A stretch of DNA of 64,000 bases from Toxonevra muliebris (lineage: Eukaryota > Arthropoda > Insecta > Diptera > Pallopteridae). The translations under genes were made by a program, and so were the position numbers. Location: the NCBI GenBank assembly GCA_963691655.1, contig CAVNUY010000046.1, positions 186,001-250,000 of the forward strand, given 5' to 3'. Under the pieces are notes generated by a model. The model did no database searches, had not been told where the DNA came from, and saw nothing but the letters and a program-made list of their open reading frames with translations. Positions 27,851-41,530 of the stretch are shown here, piece after piece. Within the stretch, counting starts at the first letter, position 1, and each line of letters starts with the position of its first letter.

Positions 27851-29929
27851 TTCCGAATTTCAATTTCGAATTTTAATTTCGAATTTTAATTCCGAATTTT
27901 AATTCCGAATTTTAATTTCGAATTTTAATTCCGAATTTTAATTTCGAATTTTAATTCCGAATTTTAATTTCGAATTTTAATTCCGAATTTAAATTTCGAA
28001 TTTTAATTCCGAATTTTAATTTCGAATTTTAATTTCGAATTTTAATTTCGAATTTTAATTCCGAATTTTAATTCCGAATTTTAATTTCGAATTTTAATTT
28101 CGAATTTTAATTTCGAAATTTAATTCCGAATTTTAATTCCGAATTTTAATTCCGAATTTTAATTTCGAATTTTAATTTCGAATTTTAATTTCGAATTTTA
28201 ATTCCGAATTTTAATTTCGAATTTTAATTTCGAATTTTAATTTCGAATTTCAATTTCGAATTTTAATTTCGAATTTTAATTCCGAATTTTAATTTCGAAT
28301 TTTAATTCCGAATTTTAATTTCGAATTTTAATTTCGAACTTTAATTTCGAATTTTAATTTCGAATTTTAATTTCGAATTTTAATTTCGAATTTTAATTCC
28401 GAATTTTAATTCCGAATTTCAATTTCGAATTTTAATTTCGAATTTTAATTCCGAATTTTAATTTCGAATTTTAATTTCGAATTTTAATTTCGAATTTCGA
28501 TTTCGAATTTTAATTTCGAATTTTAATTTCGAATTTTAGTTTCGAATTTTAATTCCGAATTTTAATTTCGAATTTTAATTCCGAATTTTAATTTCGAATT
28601 TTAATTCCGAATTTTAATTTCGAATTTTAATTTCGAATTTTAATTTCGAATTTCAATTTCGAATTTTAATTTCGAATTTTAATTTCGAATTTTAATTTCG
28701 AATTTTAATTTCGAATTTTAATTCCGAATTTTAATTTCGAATTTTAATTTCGAATTTTAATTTCGAATTTCAATTTCGAATTTTAATTTCGAATTTTAAT
28801 TCCGAATTTTAATTTCGAATTTTAATTTCGAATTTTAATTTCGAATTTTAATTTCGAATTTTAATTTCGAATTTTAATTTCGAATTTTAATTTCGAATTT
28901 TAATTTCGAATTTTAATTCCGAATTTTAATTCCGAATTTCAATTTCGAATTTTAATTTCGAATTTTAATTCCGAATTTTAATTTCGAATTTTAATTTCGA
29001 ATTTCAATTTCGAATTTTAATTTCGAATTTTAATTCCGAATTTTAATTTCGAATTTTAATTTCGAATTTTAATTTCGAATTTTAATTTCGAATTTTAATT
29101 TCGAATTTTAATTTCGAATTTTAATTTCGAATTTTATTTTCGAATTTTAATTCCGAATTTTAATTCCGAATTTCAATTTCGAATTTTAATTTCGAATTTT
29201 AATTCCGAATTTTAAGTTCGAATTTTAATTTCGAATTTTAATTTCGAATTTTAATTTCTAATTTTAATTCCGAATTTTAATTTCGAATTTTAATTTCGAA
29301 TTTTAATTTCGAATTTCAATTTCGAATTTTAATTTCGAATTTTAATTCCGAATTTTAATTTCGAATTTTAATTTCGAATTTTAATTCCGAATTTAAATTT
29401 CGAATTTTAATTTCGAATTTTAATTTCGAATTTCAATTTCGAATTTTAATTTCGAATTTTAATTTCGAATTTTAATTTCGAATTTTAATTTCGAATTTTA
29501 ATTTCGAATTTTAATTCCGAATTTTAATTTCGAATTTTAATTTCGAATTTTAATTTCGAATTTTAATTTCGAATTTTAATTCCGAATTTTAATTTCGAAT
29601 TTTAATTTCGAATTTTAATTTCGAATTTTAATTTCGAATTTTAATTTCGAATTTTAATTTCGAATTTTAATTTCGAATTTTAATTCCGAATTTTAATTTC
29701 GAATTTTAATTTCGAATTTTAATTTCGAATTTTAATTTCGAATTTTAATTTCGAAATTTAATTCCGAATTTTAATTCCGAATTTTAATTCTGAATATTAA
29801 TTCCGAATTTTAATTTCGAATTTTAATTTCGAATTTTAATTTCGAAATTTAATTCCGAATTTTAATTCCGAATTTTAATTCCGAATTTTAATTTCGAATT
29901 TTAATTTCGAATTTCAATTTCGAATTTTA

Positions 29930-30620
29930 ATTTCGAATTTTAATTTCGAATTTCAGTTTCGAATTTTAATTTCGAATTTTAATTCCGAATTTTAATTTCG
30001 AATTTTAATTCCGAATTTTAATTCCGAATTTTAATTCCGAATTTTAATTCCGAATTTCAATTTCGAATTTTAATTTCGAATTTTAATTCCGAATTTTAAT
30101 TTCGAATTTTAATTTCGAATTTTAATTTCGAATTTTAATTTCGAATTTTAATTCCGAATTTTAATTCCGAATTTCAATTTCGAATTTTAATTTCGTATTT
30201 TAATTTCGAATTTTAATTCCGAATTTTAATTCCGAATTTCAATTTCGAATTTTAATTTCGAATTTTAATTCCGAATTTTAATTTCGAATTTTAATTTCGA
30301 ATTTTAATTTCGAATTTTAATTTCGAATTTTAATTTCGAATTTCAGTTTCGAATTTTAATTTCGAATTTTAATTCCGAATTTTAATTTCGAATTTTAATT
30401 CCGAATTTCAATTTCGAATTTTAATTTCGAATTTTAATTCCGAATTTCAATTTCGAATTTTAATTTCGTATTTTAATTTCGAATTTTAATTCCGAATTTT
30501 AATTCCGAATTTCAATTTCGAATTTTAATTTCGAATTTTAATTCCGAATTTTAATTTCGAATTTTAATTTCGAATTTTAATTTCGAATTTTAATTTCGAA
30601 TTTTAATTTCGAATTTTAAT
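29930..30620. repeat. Nested 273-bp and 390-bp duplications
   Basis: A unit TTTCGTATTTT is seen at 30194 and 30467, 273 bp or 21 units apart, with matching flanks from about 30160-30340 to 30433-30613. Overlapping this, TTTCAGTTTCG occurs at 29951 and 30341, 390 bp or 30 units apart. Two further TTTCAGTTTCG units stand near 32130 and 32416. Overlapping duplications of different period show repeated local unequal exchange. Confidence 0.8.
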
Positions 30621-31205
30621 TTCGAATTTTCATTTCGAATTTTAATTTCGAATTTTAATTTCGAATTTTAATTCCGAATTTTAATTCCGAATTTCAATTT
30701 CGAATTTTAATTTCGAATTTTAATTCCGAATTTTAATTTCGAATTTTAATTTCGAATTTTAATTTCGAATTTTAATTTCGAATTTTAATTTCGAATTTTA
30801 ATTTCGAAATTTAATTCCGAATTTTAATTCCGAATTTTAATTCTGAATATTAATTCCGAATTTTAATTTCGAATTTTAATTTCGAATTTTAATTTCGAAA
30901 TTTAATTCCGAATTTTAATTCCGAATTTTAATTCCGAATTTTAATTTCGAATTTTAATTTCGAATTTCAATTTCGAATTTTAATTTCGAATTTTAATTCC
31001 GAATTTTAATTTCGAATTTTAATTTCGAATTTTAATTTCGAATTTTAATTTCGAATTTTAATTCCGAATTTTAATTTCGAATTTTAATTCCGAATTTTAA
31101 TTTCGAATTTTAATTTCGAATTTTAGTTTCGAATTTTAATTTCGAATTTTAATTTCGAATTTCAATTTCGAATTTTAATTTCGAATTTTAATTCCGAATT
31201 TTAAT

Positions 31206-31231
31206 TTCGAATTTTAATTTCAATTTCGAAT
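31206..31231. repeat. 19-bp unit: an extra 6-bp half unit
   Basis: Between the CGs near 31209 and 31228 the spacing is 19 bp instead of 13, reading AATTTT, AATTTC, AATTTCG. This is one normal unit with an additional 6-bp half unit. It is the only such event found in the window and it shifts the array phase by 6. Offsets measured across it (8,040 and 1,995 bp) carry the expected remainder of 6. Confidence 0.92.
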
Positions 31232-31499
31232 TTTAATTTCGAATTTTAATTTCGAAATTTAATTCCGAATTTTAATTCCGAATTTTAATTCCGAATTTTA
31301 ATTTCGAATTTTAATTTCGAATTTTAATTTCGAATTTTAATTTCGAATTTTAATTTCGAATTTTAATTTCGAATTTTAATTTCGAATTTTAATTCCGAAT
31401 TTTAATTTCGAATTTTAATTCCGAATTTTAATTTCGAATTTTAATTCCGAATTTTAATTCCGAATTTTAATTCCGAATTTTAATTCCGAATTTTAATTC

Positions 31500-33760
31500 C
31501 GAATTTTAATTCCGAAATTTAATTCCGAATTTTAATTTCGAATTTTAATTCCGAATTTAAATTTCGAATTTTAATTCCGAATTTTAATTTCGAATTTAAA
31601 TTTCGAATTTTAATTCCGAATTTTAATTTCGAATTTCAATTTCGAATTTTAATTTCGAATTTTAATTCCGAATTTTAATTTCGAATTTTAATTTCGAATT
31701 TTAATTTCGAATTTTAATTTCGAATTTTAATTTCGAATTTTAATTTCGAATTTTAATTTCGAATCTTAATTCCGAATTTTAATTCCGAATTTCAATTTCG
31801 AATTTTAATTTCGAATTTTAATTCCGAATTTTAATTTCGAATTTTAATTTCGAATTTTAATTTCGAATTTTAATTTCGAATTTTAATTTCGAATTTTAAT
31901 TTCTAATTTCAATTTCGAATTTTAATTTCGAATTTTAATTCCGAATTTTAATTTCGAATTTTAATTTCGAAATTTAATTCCGAATTTTAATTCCGAATTT
32001 TAATTCCGAATTTTAATTTTGAATTTTAATTTCGAATTTTAATTTCGAATTTTAATTCCGAATTTTAATTTCGAATTTTAATTTCGAATTTTAATTTCGA
32101 ATTTTAATTTCGAATTTTAATTTCGGATTTCAGTTTCGAATTTTAATTTCGAATTTTAATTCCGAATTTTAATTTCGAATTTTAATTTCGAATTTTAATT
32201 CCGAATTTTAATTTCGAATTTTAATTTCGAATTTTAATTTCGAATTTCAATTTCGAATTTTAATTTCGAATTTTAATTTCGAATTTTAATTTCGAATTTT
32301 AATTCCGAATTTTAATTCCGAATTTCAAATTCGAATTTTAATTTCGAATTTTAATTCCGAATTTTAATTTCGAATTTTAATTTCGAATTTTAATTTCGAA
32401 TTTTAATTTCGAATTTCAGTTTCGAATTTTAATTTCGAATTTTAATTTCGAATTTTAATTCCGAATTTTAATTTCGAATTTTAATTTCGAATTTTAATTT
32501 CGAATTTCAATTTCGAATTTTAATTTCGAATTTTAATTCCGAATTTTAATTTCGAATTTTAATTTCGAATTTTAATTTCGAATTTTAATTTCGAATTTTA
32601 ATTTCGAATTTTCATTTCGAATTTTAATTTCGAATTTTAATTTCGAATTTTAATTCCGAATTTTAATTCCGAATTTCAATTTCGAATTTTAATTTCGAAT
32701 TTTAATTCCGAATTTTAATTTCGAATTTTAATTTCGAATTTTAATTTCGAATTTTAATTTCGAATTTTAATTTCGAATTTTAATTTCGAATTTTAATTTC
32801 GAAATTTAATTCCGAATTTTAATTCCGAATTTTAATTCCGAATATTAATTCCGAATTTTAATTTCGAATTTTAATTTCGAATTTTAATTTCGAAATTTAA
32901 TTCCGAATTTTAATTCCGAATTTTAATTCCGAATTTTAATTTCGAATTTTAATTTCGAATTTCAATTTCGAATTTTAATTTCGAATTTTAATTCCGAATT
33001 TTAATTTCGAATTTTAATTTCGAATTTTAATTTCGAATTTTAATTCCGAATTTTAATTTCGAATTTTAATTTCGAATTTTAATTTCGAATTTTAATTTCG
33101 AATTTTAATTCCGAATTTTAATTTCGAATTTTAATTCCGAATTTTAATTTCGAATTTTAATTCCGAATTTTAATTCCGAATTTTAATTCCGAATTTTAAT
33201 TCCGAATTTTAATTCCGAATTTTAATTCCGAATTTTAATTCCGAATTTTAATTCCTAATTTTAATTTCGAATTTTAATTCCGAATTTTAATTCCGAATTT
33301 TAATTCCGAATTTTAATTCCTAATTTTAATTCCGAATTTTAATTTCGAATCTTAATTTCGAAATTTAATTCCGAATTTTAATTTCGAATTTTAATTCCGA
33401 ATTTAAATTTCGAATTTTAATTCCGAATTTTAATTTCGAATTTTAATTTCGAATTTTAATTCCGAATTTTAATTTCGAATTTCAATTTCGAATTTTAATT
33501 TCGAATTTTAATTCCGAATTTTAATTTCGAATTTTAATTTCGAATTTTAATTTCGAATTTTAATTTCGAATTTTAATTTCGAATTTTAATTTCGAATTTT
33601 AATTTCGAATCTTAATTCCGAATTTTAATTCCGAATTTCAATTTCGAATTTTAATTTCGAATTTTAATTCCGAATTTTAATTTCGAATTTTAATTTCGAA
33701 TTTTAATTTCGAATTTTAATTTCGAATTTTAATTTCGAATTTTAATTTCTAATTTCAATT
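31500..33760. repeat. 1,846-bp (142-unit) offset duplication
   Basis: The markers CGAAATTTAATTCCG (31513 and 33359), GAATCTTAATTCCG (31761 and 33607) and TTCTAATTTC (31901 and 33747) are all 1,846 bp apart, 142 units. After the first marker both copies have a GAATTTAAATTTCG unit (T8A). The copied stretch runs from about 31.5-31.9 to 33.35-33.75 kb and ends where the 33.79-kb segment begins. Confidence 0.88.
33240..33440. repeat. Oldest-looking copy of 'block A' (TTCCTAATT ... GAATCTTAATTTCG)
   Basis: Two TTCCTAATTTT units at 33254 and about 33320, then GAATCTTAATTTCG, then GAATTTAAATTTCG, form a marker string that recurs at 37713 with an offset of 4,459 bp (343 units). Parts of the string (TTCCTAATT, GAATCTT, GAATTTAAATT) come back in the composite repeat near 41.13-41.22, 43.48-43.57, 47.42-47.51 and 51.98-52.07 kb. 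Those later copies have gained an A10T unit and a TTAGTTCCG unit. So a domain II segment seems to have seeded part of the domain III repeat. Confidence 0.75.
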
Positions 33761-33789
33761 TCGAATTTTAATTTCGAATTTTAATTCCG

Positions 33790-35900
33790 AATTTTAATTT
33801 CGAATTTTAATTCCGAATTTTAATTCCGAATTTTAATTCCGAATTTTAATTTCGAATTTTAATTTCGAATTTTAATTTCGAAATTTAATTCCGAATTTTA
33901 ATTCCGAATTTTAATTCCGAATTTTAATTTCGAATTTTAATTTCGAATTTTAATTTCGAATTTTAATTCCGAATTTTAATTTCGAATTTTAATTTCGAAT
34001 TTTAATTTCGAATTTCAATTTCGAATTTTAATTTCGAATTTTAATTTCGAATTTCAATTTCGAATTTTAATTTCGAATTTTAATTCCGAATTTTAATTTC
34101 GAATTTTAATTCCGAATTTTAATTCCGAATTTTAATTCCGAATTTTAATTTCGAATTTTAATTTCTAATTTCAATTTCGAATTTTAATTTCGAATTTTAA
34201 TTCCGAATTTTAATTTCGAATTTTAATTCCGAATTTTAATTCCGAATTTTAATTCCGAATTTTAATTTCGAATTTTAATTTCGAATTTTAATTTCGAATT
34301 TTAATTTCGAATTTTAATTTCGAATTTCAATTTCGAATTTTAATTTCGAATTTTAATTTCGAATTTTAATTTCGAAATTTAATTCCGAATTTTAATTGCG
34401 AATTTTAATTCCGAATTTTAATTCCGAATTTTAATTCCGAATTTTAATTTCGAATTTTAATTTCGAATTTTAATTTCGAAATTTAATTCCGAATTTTAAT
34501 TCCGAATTTTAATTTCGAATTTTAATTCCAAATTTTAATTCCGAATTTTAATTTCGAATTTTAATTCCGAATTTTAATTTCGAAATTTAATTCCGAATTT
34601 TAATTCCGAATTTTAATTCCGAATTTTAATTTCGAATTTTAATTTCGAATTTTAATTTCGAATTTTAATTCCGAATTTTAATTTCGAATTTTAATTTCGA
34701 ATTTTAATTTCGAATTTCAATTTCGAATTTTAATTTCGAATTTTTATTTCGAATTTCAATTTCGAATTTTAATTTCGAATTTTAATTCCGAATTTTAATT
34801 TCGAATTTTAATTCCGAATTTTAATTCCGAATTTTAATTCCGAATTTTAATTCCGAATTTTAATTCCGAATTTTAATTTCGAATTTTAATTTCGAATTTT
34901 AATTTCGAATTTCAATTTCGAATTTTAATTCCGAATTTTAATTCCGAATTTTAATTCCGAATTTTAATTCCGAATTTTAATTTCGAATTTTAATTTCGAA
35001 TTTTAATTTCGAATTTTAATTCCGAATTTTAATTTCGAATTTTAATTTCGAATTTTAATTTCGAATTTCAATTTCGAATTTTAATTTCGAATTTTAATTT
35101 CGAATTTCAATTTCGAATTTTAATTTCGAATTTTAATTCCGAATTTTAATTTCGAATTTTAATTCCGAATTTTAATTCCGAATTTTAATTTCGAATTTTA
35201 ATTTCGAATTTTAATTCCGAATTTTAATTCCGAATTTTAATTTCGAATTTTAATTTCGAATTTTAATTTCGAATTTCAATTTCGAATTTTAATTCCGAAT
35301 TTTAATTTCGAATTTTAATTTCGAATTTTAATTTCGAATTTTAATTTCGAATTTTAATTTCGAATTTTAATTTCGAATTTCAATTTCGAATTTTAATTTC
35401 GAATTTTAATTTCGAATTTTAATTTCGAAATTTAATTCCGAATTTTAATTGCGAATTTTAATTCCGAATTTTAATTTCGAATTTTAATTTCGAAATTTAA
35501 TTCCGAATTTTAATTCCGAATTTTAATTCCGAATTTTAATTCCGAATTTTAATTCCAAATTTTAATTCCGAATTTTAATTTCGAATTTTAATTCCGAATT
35601 TTAATTTCGAATTTTAATTTCGAATTTTAATTTCGAATTTCAATTTCGAATTTTAATTTCGAATTTTAATTTCGAATTTCAATTTCGAATTTTAATTTCG
35701 AATTTTAATTCCGAATTTTAATTTCGAATTTTAATTCCGAATTTTAATTCCGAATTTTAATTCCGAAATTTAATTCCGAATTTTAATTCCGAATTTTAAT
35801 TCCGAATTTTAATTTCGAATTTTAATTTCGAATTTTAATTTCGAATTTTAATTTCGAATTTTAATTTCGAATTTTAATTCCGAATTTTAATTCCGAATTT
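33790..35900. repeat. Right copy of the 2.1-kb segment of domain II
   Basis: This is the partner of the stretch starting at about 25750 and carries the same order of TTCTAATTTC, AATTGCG, TTCCAAATT and CGAATTTTTATTTCG markers. Between the two copies lie some 6 kb of different array (28-33.7 kb), so the copy is dispersed, not adjacent. Two extra units occur near 35.36 kb and about two more near 35.6 kb. The very low divergence beside older, more varied neighbours points to a recent copying event or to strong conversion. Confidence 0.9.
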
Positions 35901-38900
35901 TAATTTCGAATTTTAATTTCGAATTTTAATTTCGAATTTTTATTTCGAATTTCAATTTCGAATTTTAATTTCGAATTTTAATTTCGAATTTTAATTTCGA
36001 AATTTAATTCCGAATTTTAATTGCGAATTTTAATTCCGAATTTTAATTCCGAATTTTAATTCCGAATTTTAATTTCGAATTTTAATTTCGAATTTTAATT
36101 TCGAAATTTAATTCCGAATTTTAATTCCGAATTTTAATTCCGAATTTTAATTCCGAATTTTAATTCCAAATTTTAATTCCGAATTTTAATTTCGAATTTT
36201 AATTCCGAATTTTAATTTCGAATTTTAATTCCGAATTTTAATTCCGAATTTTAATTCCGAATTTTAATTTCGAATTTTAATTTCGAATTTTAATTTCGAA
36301 ATTTAATTCCGAATTTTAATTCCGAATTTTAATTCCGAATTTTAATTTCGAATTTTAATTTCGAATTTCAATTCCGAATTTAAATTTCGAATTTTAATTT
36401 CGAAATTTAATTCCGAATTTTAATTCCAAATTTTAATTCCGAATTTTAATTCCGAATTTTAATTCCGAATTTTAATTCCGAATTTTAATTCCGAATTTTA
36501 ATTTCGAATTTTAATTTCAAATTTTAATTTCGAAATTTAATTCCGAATTTTAATTCCGAATTTTAATTCCGAATTTTAATTCCGAATTTTAATTTCGAAT
36601 TTTAATTTCGAATTTTAATTTCGAATTTTAATTCCGAATTTTAATTTCGAATTTTAATTTCGAATTTTAATTTCGAAATTTAATTCCGAATTTTAATTCC
36701 GAATTTTAATTCCGAATTTTAATTTCGAATTTTAATTTCGAATTTTAATTTCGAATTTTAATTCCGAATTTTAATTCCAAATTTTAATTCCGAATTTTAA
36801 TTCCGAATTTTAATTCCGAATTTTAATTCCGAATTTTAATTCCGAATTTTAATTTCGAATTTTAATTTCAAATTTTAATTTCGAAATTTAATTCCGAATT
36901 TTAATTCCGAATTTTAATTCCGAATTTTAATTCCGAATTTTAATTCCAAATTTTAATTCCGAATTTTAATTCCGAATTTTAATTCCGAATTTTAATTCCG
37001 AATTTTAATTCCGAATTTTAATTTCGAATTTTAATTCCGAATTTTAATTCCGAATTTTAATTCCGAATTTTAATTTCGAATTTTAATTTCGAATTTTAAT
37101 TTTGAATTTTAATTTCGAATTTTAATTCCGAATTTAAATTCCAAATTTTAATTCCGAATTTTAATTCCGAATTTTAATTTCGAATTTTAATTTCGAATTT
37201 CAATTTCGAATTTTAATTTCGAATTTTAATTCCGAAATTACAATTCGAATTTTAATTCCGAATTTTAATTTCGAATTTTAATTTCGAATTTTAATTCCGA
37301 ATTTTAATTTCGAATTTTAATTCCGAATTTTAATTTCGAATTTTAATTTCGAATTTTAATTCCGAATTTTAATTTCGAATTTTAATTCCGAATTTTAATT
37401 TCGAATTTTAATTTCGAATTTTAATTTCGAATTTTAATTTCGAATTTTAATTCCGAATTTTAATTTCGAATTTCAATTTCGAATTTTAATTTCGAATTTT
37501 AATTCCGAAATTAAAATTCGAATTTTAATTCCGAATTTTAATTTCGAATTTTAATTTCGAATTTTAATTCCGAATTTTAATTCCGAATTTTAATTCCGAA
37601 TTTTAATTCCGAATTTTAATTTCGAATTTTAGTTCCGAATTTTAATTCCGAATTTTAATTCCGAATTTTAATTCCGAATTTTAATTTCGAATTTTAATTC
37701 CGAATTTTAATTCCTAATTTTAATTTCGAATTTTAATTCCGAATTTTAATTCCGAATTTTAATTCCGAATTTTAATTCCTAATTTTAATTCCGAATTTTA
37801 ATTTCGAATCTTAATTTCGAATTTTAATTCCGAATTTTATTTTCGAATTTTAATTCCGAATTTAAATTTCGAATTTTAATTCCGAATTTTAATTTCGAAT
37901 TTTAATTTCGAATTTTAATTTCGAATTTTAATTTCGAATTTTAATTTCGAATTTTAATTCCGAATTTTAATTTCGAATTTCAATTTCGAATTTTAATTCC
38001 GAATTTTAATTCCGAATTTTAATTCCGAATTTTAATTCCGAATTTTAATTCCTAATTTTAATTCCGAATTTTAATTTCGAATTTTAACTCCGAATTTTAA
38101 TTCCGAATTTTAATTTCGAATTTCAATTCCGACTTTCAATTTCGAATTTCAATTTCGAATATTAATTTCGAATTTTAATTCCGAATTTTAATTTCGAATT
38201 TTAATTTCGAATTTTAGTTCCGAATTTTAATTTCGAATTTTAATTTCGAATTTCAATTTCGAACTTTAATTTTGAATTTCAATTCCGAATTTTAATTTCG
38301 AATTTTAATTTCGAATTTTAATTTCGAATTTTAATTTCAAATTTTAATTTCGAATTTTAATTTCAAATTTTAATTTCGAATTTTAATTTCGAATTTTAAT
38401 TCCGAATTTTAATTCCGAATTTTAATTCCGAATTTTATTTCCGAATTTTATTTCCGAATTTTAATTCCGAATTTTAATTTCGAATTTCAATTTCGAATTT
38501 TAATATCGAATTTTAATTCCGAATTTTAATTTCGAATTTTAATTTCGAATTTTAATTTCGAATTTTAATTCCGAATTTTAATTTCGAATTTCAATTTCGA
38601 ATTTTAATTTCGAATTTTAATTTCGAATTTTAAGTTCGAATTTTAATTCCGAATTTTAATTCCGAATTTTAATTTCGAATTTCAATTTCGAATTTTAATT
38701 CCGAATTTTAATTTCGAATTTTAATTTCCAATTTTAATTTCGAATTTTAATTTCGAATTTTAATTTCGAATTTCAATTTCGAATTTTAATTCCGAATTTT
38801 AATTTCGAATTTCAATTTCGAATTTTAATTCCGAATTTTAATTTCGAATTTTAATTTCGAATTTTAATTTCGAATTTTAATTAAGAATTTTAATTTCGAA

Positions 38901-39299
38901 TTTTAATTTCGAATTTTAATTTAGAATTTTAATTCCGAATTTTAATTTCGAATTTTAATTCCGAATTTTAATTTCGATTTTTAATTCCGAATTTTAATTC
39001 CGAAATTAAAATTCGAATTTTAATTCCGAATTTTAATTTCGAATTTTAATTCCGAATTTTAATTTCGAATTTTAATTCCGAATTTTAATTCCGAATTTTA
39101 ATTCCGAATTTTAATTTCGAATTTTAATTTCGAATTTTAATTCCGAATTTTAATTTCGAATTTTAATTCCGAATTTTAATTCCGAATTTTAATTCCGAAT
39201 TTTAATTCCGAATTTTAATTTCGAATTTTAATTTCGAATTTTAATTTCGAATTTTAATTCCGAATTTTAATTCCGAATTTTAATTTCGAATTTTAATTC

Positions 39300-41530
39300 C
39301 GAATTTTAATTTCGAATTTTAATTTCGAATTTTAATTTCGAATTTTAATTTCGAATTTTAATTCCGAATTTTAATTCCAAATTTTAATTCCGAATTTTAA
39401 TTTCGAATTTTAATTCCGAATTTTAATTCCGAATTTTAATTTCGAATTTTAATTTTGAATTTTAATTCCGAATTTTAATTTCGAATTTTAATTCCGAATT
39501 TTAATTCCGAATTTTAATTTCGAATTTTAATTTCGAATTTTAATTTCGAATTTCAATTTCCAATTTTAATTTCGAATTTTAATTCCGAAATTAAAATTCG
39601 AATTTTAATTCCGAATTTTAATTTCGAATTTTAATTTCGAATTTTAATTTCGAATTTTAATTCCGAATTTTAATTCCAAATTTTAATTCCGAATTTTAAT
39701 TCCGAATTTTAATTTCGAATTTTAATTTCGAATTTCAATTTCGAATTTTAATTCCGAATTTTAATTCCGAATTTTAATTCCGAATTTTAATTTCGAATTT
39801 TAATTTCGAATTTTAATTCCGAAATTTGATTTCGAATTTTAATTTCGAATTTTAATTTCGAATTTCAGTTTCGAATTTTAATTTCGAATTTTAATTCCGA
39901 ATTTTAATTTCGAATTTTAATTCCGAATTTTAATTCCGAATTTTAATTCCGAATTTTAATTTCGAATTTTAATTTCGAAATTTAATTTCGAATTTTAATT
40001 CCGAATTTTAATTCCGAATTTTAATTCCGAATTTTAATTCCGAATTTTAATTTCGAATTTTAATTCCGAATTTTAATTCCGAATTTTAATTCCGAATTTT
40101 AATTTCGAATTTTAATTTCGAATTTTAATTTCGAATTTTAATTTCGAATTTTAATTCCGAATTTTAATTCCAAATTTTAATTCCGAATTTTAATTCCGAA
40201 TTTCAATTTCGAATTTTAATTCCGAATTTTAATTTCGAATTTTAATTTCGAATTTTAATTCCGAAATTTAATTTCGAATTTTAATTTCGAATTTTAATTC
40301 CGAATTTTAATTTCGAATTTTAATTCCGAATTTTAATTCCGAATTTTAATTCCGAATTTTAATTTCGAATTTTAATTTCGAATTTTAATTCCGAATTTTA
40401 ATTTCGAATTTTAATTCCGAATTTTAATTCCGAATTTTAATTCCGAATTTTAATTCCGAATTTTAATTTCGAATTTTAATTTCGAATTTTAATTTCGAAT
40501 TTTAATTCCGAATTTTAATTCCGAATTTTAATTTCGAATTTTAATTCCGAATTTTAATTCCGAATTTTAATTTCGAATTTTAATTTCGAATTTTAATTTC
40601 GAATTTTAATTCCGAATTTTAATTCCAAATTTTACTTCCGAATTTTAATTCCGAATTTTAATTTCGAATTTTAATTTCGAATTTTAATTCCGAATTTTAA
40701 TTCCGAAATTAAAATTCGAATTTTAATTCCGAATTTTAATTTCGAATTTTAATTTCGAATTTTAATTCCGAAATTTAATTTCGAATTTTAATTTCGAATT
40801 TCAATTTCGAATTTTAATTTCGAATTTTAATTCCGAATTTTAATTTCGAATTTTAATTCCGAATTTTAATTCAAAATTTTAATTCCGAATTTTAATTCCG
40901 AATTTTAATTCCGAATTTTAATTTCGAATTTCAATTTCGAATTTCAAATTCGAATTTTAATTTCGAATTTTAATTCCGAATTTTAATTTCGAATTTTAAT
41001 TCCGAATTTTAATTCCGAATTTTAATTCCGAATTTTAATTCCGAATTTTAATTTCGAATTTCAATTTCGAATTTTAATTTCGAATTTTAATTCCGAATTT
41101 TAATTCCGAATTTTAATTCCGAATTTTAATTCCTAATTTTAATTCCGAATTTTAATTTCGAATCTTAATTTCGAATTTTAGTTCCGAATTTTATTTTCGA
41201 ATTTTAATTCCGAATTTAAATTTCGAATTTTAATTCCGAATTTTAATTCCGAATTTTAATTCCGAATTTTAATTTCGAATTTTAATTTTGAATTTCAATT
41301 TCGAATTTTAATTCCGAATTTTAATTTCGAATTTTAATTTCGAATTTTAATTTCGAATTTTAATTTCGAATTTTAATTTCGAATTTCAATTTCGAATTTT
41401 AATTTCGAATTTTAATTCCGAATTTTAATTTCGAATTTTAATTCCGAATTTTAATTCCGAATTTTAATTTCGAATTTTAATTTCGAATTTTAATTTCGAA
41501 TTTTAATTTCGAATTTTAATTCCGAATTTT
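39300..41530. repeat. Composite higher-order repeat, copy 1 (about 2.3 kb)
   Basis: Copy 1 holds 'block B' (TTTTGAATTTT at 39456, TTTCCAATTTT, inverted unit at 39585, GAAATTTGATTTCG near 39823). It then holds 'block A' (TTTTACTTCCG at 40634, inverted unit at 40703, TTTCAAATTCG at 40938, GAATCTT at 41161, TTAGTTCCG, an A10T unit and GAATTTAAATTTCG). The distance from the block B inverted unit to that of copy 2 is 2,313 bp (178 units minus one base). For the TTTTACTTCCG marker of block A it is 2,364 bp. Confidence 0.85.

Larger units (their letters stand above)
29750..32960. repeat. Segment marked by GAATATTAATTCCG, three copies
   Basis: A T7A-type unit (GAATATTAATT) lies between two T5A units. 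The first T5A is at 29752, 30805 and 32800; the second at 29843, 30896 and 32891. Offsets are 1,053 bp (81 units) and 1,995 bp (153 units plus 6 bp, the 6 bp again being the 19-bp unit near 31212). The unit before GAATATT reads TTCTG in copies one and two and TTCCG in copy three, so the first two share a more recent ancestor. Confidence 0.88.
24200..37230. repeat. Array domain II: T5A units (CGAAATTTAATT) appear
   Basis: The first CGAAATTTAATT unit (T5 to A) is at 24357. Such units then recur through this stretch, mostly in the setting TTTCG before and TTCCG after. T5A turns the junction into a 12-bp perfect palindrome, AATTTCGAAATT, and the unit itself into two 7-bp arms around one T. The A10T module of domain I is nearly absent. 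T13G units (AATTGCG, near 24876, 25318, 26358, 26392, 27385, 34398, 35452, 36023) are confined to this domain as far as I could see. The edges are gradual. Confidence 0.75.

Noticed and set aside
18723..33607. Shared period of 1,846 bp in the CATCGTCG family and in the 31.5/33.4-kb duplication
   Set aside because: Both are 142 units, but the two blocks have different content and markers, so the equal length looks like chance.
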